A DNA stretch of 5,313 nucleotides, from positions 1 through 5,313 of the forward strand of contig JAIRZS010000280.1 of assembly GCA_031267115.1 (NCBI GenBank). Direction: 5' to 3'. This document shows positions 4,811 to 5,313 of the stretch, piece by piece. Position numbers and translations under genes: made by a program. This DNA is from Treponema sp. GTDB taxonomy: Bacteria > Spirochaetota > Spirochaetia > Treponematales > Breznakiellaceae. Within the stretch, counting starts at the first letter, position 1, and every line of letters starts with the position of its first letter. The notes below the pieces were generated by a model, which saw nothing but the letters and a program-made list of their open reading frames with translations, was not told the DNA's origin and searched no databases.

Positions 4811-5313
4811 ATGAAAAAAGAATACATGTCATCTAACCTGATTGAAAAACGCCAGATACGTATTTTCATCTCATCAACTTTCCGCGACATGCAGGCCGAG
4901 CGGGATTACCTCGTGCAGAACGTGTTCCCATCACTGCGACGCTACTGCGCCGAGCGGGATGTTGCTTTGCAGGAACTGGATCTGCGCTGGGGAATAAGCG
5001 AGGAAGAGTCGAAGCAGGGCAAAGTTGTGGATATCTGCCTTACGGAGATTGGAAACACCCATCCTTTTTTCATCGGGCTTTTGGGCGAGCGGTATGGATG
5101 GGTTCCGAATAAAAAAGAACTAAAAGATATTGCCAAAAATAGCAACGTATTTAATGATTACCCATGGGTGAAAGACAAGATCCTGGAAGGTACAAGTATC
5201 ACTGAAATCGAAATACAGGACGGCGTGTTGCGGTCTAAAGAAAAAGTCTATGCTTATTTTTATTTCCGATCACCGGCGGTGGGAATTTCTGAGGAATTCA
5301 AAGAAAAGCCTGG
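4811..5313 (+). CDS. DUF4062-domain protein, N-terminal part (runs off the window)
   Basis: The visible 167 complete codons form a DUF4062 domain. RIFISSTFRDMQAERDYL lies at 17-34, then ELDLRWGISEEESKQGK (55-71), CLTEI (76-80), PFFIGLLGERYGWVP (85-99) and SITEIEIQDGVL (129-140). The same module begins eukaryotic nephrocystin-3 and occurs in TEP1. In bacteria it usually fronts large proteins with a NACHT/STAND ATPase and WD40 or TPR repeats. It has a flavodoxin-like or TIR-like look and is thought to be an effector or adaptor domain; its biochemistry is not settled. There is no signal peptide or membrane segment so far, so it is presumably cytosolic. The ATG at 4811 follows GGAG (4799-4802) by 8 nt. 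M6 (4826) is a less likely start. The conserved domain begins right after the start, so the N-terminus is complete. Its hairpin-rich upstream region and location beside a broken gene suggest an accessory locus. The remaining domains, and hence the function, are outside the window. Confidence 0.88.
   Translation, partial: MKKEYMSSNLIEKRQIRIFISSTFRDMQAERDYLVQNVFPSLRRYCAERDVALQELDLRWGISEEESKQGKVVDICLTEIGNTHPFFIGLLGERYGWVPNKKELKDIAKNSNVFNDYPWVKDKILEGTSITEIEIQDGVLRSKEKVYAYFYFRSPAVGISEEFKEKP

Noticed and set aside
4501..4836. A 111-codon open frame from the heptamer repeat to beyond the DUF4062 start
   Set aside because: It is translation of repeat and hairpin DNA with no RBS and no family similarity; it also overlaps the well-supported DUF4062 start.

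Overview
The window is a chromosomal segment with a conserved, GC-rich housekeeping block (about 1-4140) followed by an AT-richer accessory stretch (about 4140-5313). All supported genes are on the + strand. The host is most likely a bacterium of the spirochaete (Treponema-like) or Bacteroidota type. This is tentative: it rests on the DUF2400/TIGR02757 gene, which is known mainly from those groups and some proteobacteria, on high-GC codon use, and on dense small intergenic repeats. No rRNA or other marker fixes the taxonomy.

Housekeeping block: purB (adenylosuccinate lyase, 235-1692), guaB (IMP dehydrogenase, 1820-3259) and a DUF2400/TIGR02757 protein (3246-4004). PurB makes AMP, and also acts one step before IMP; GuaB commits IMP to GMP. 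The pair therefore sits on both sides of the IMP branch point. purB has a sigma70-like promoter ending 5 bases before its ATG, so its mRNA looks leaderless. The DUF2400 gene has no ATG, GTG or TTG start that keeps its conserved N-terminus; it most likely starts at an ATT inside the 3' end of guaB, behind an AGGAG. Its C-terminal half resembles the catalytic region of HhH-GPD DNA glycosylases.

Repeats: two copies of a roughly 118-bp element lie in inverted orientation on either side of the block (38-155 and 4016-4132). Their backbones are conserved, but the hairpins at matching places have different sequences and still pair. The purB-guaB spacer is largely built of degenerate 7-bp units that run into the purB stop codon.

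Accessory stretch: a 12-bp inverted repeat pair (4216-4271), a good promoter and RBS, then the first ~45 residues of a GyrI-like domain protein. That gene is cut off by a GGCCTAT heptamer repeat (4496-4542). A 130-bp cluster of four hairpins follows (4639-4770), resembling the ends of IS200/IS605-type elements. The window ends inside a gene beginning with a DUF4062 domain (4811 to the edge). In bacteria this domain usually heads large NACHT/STAND-type or TPR proteins, so a defence or signalling locus may begin here, but the diagnostic part lies outside the window.
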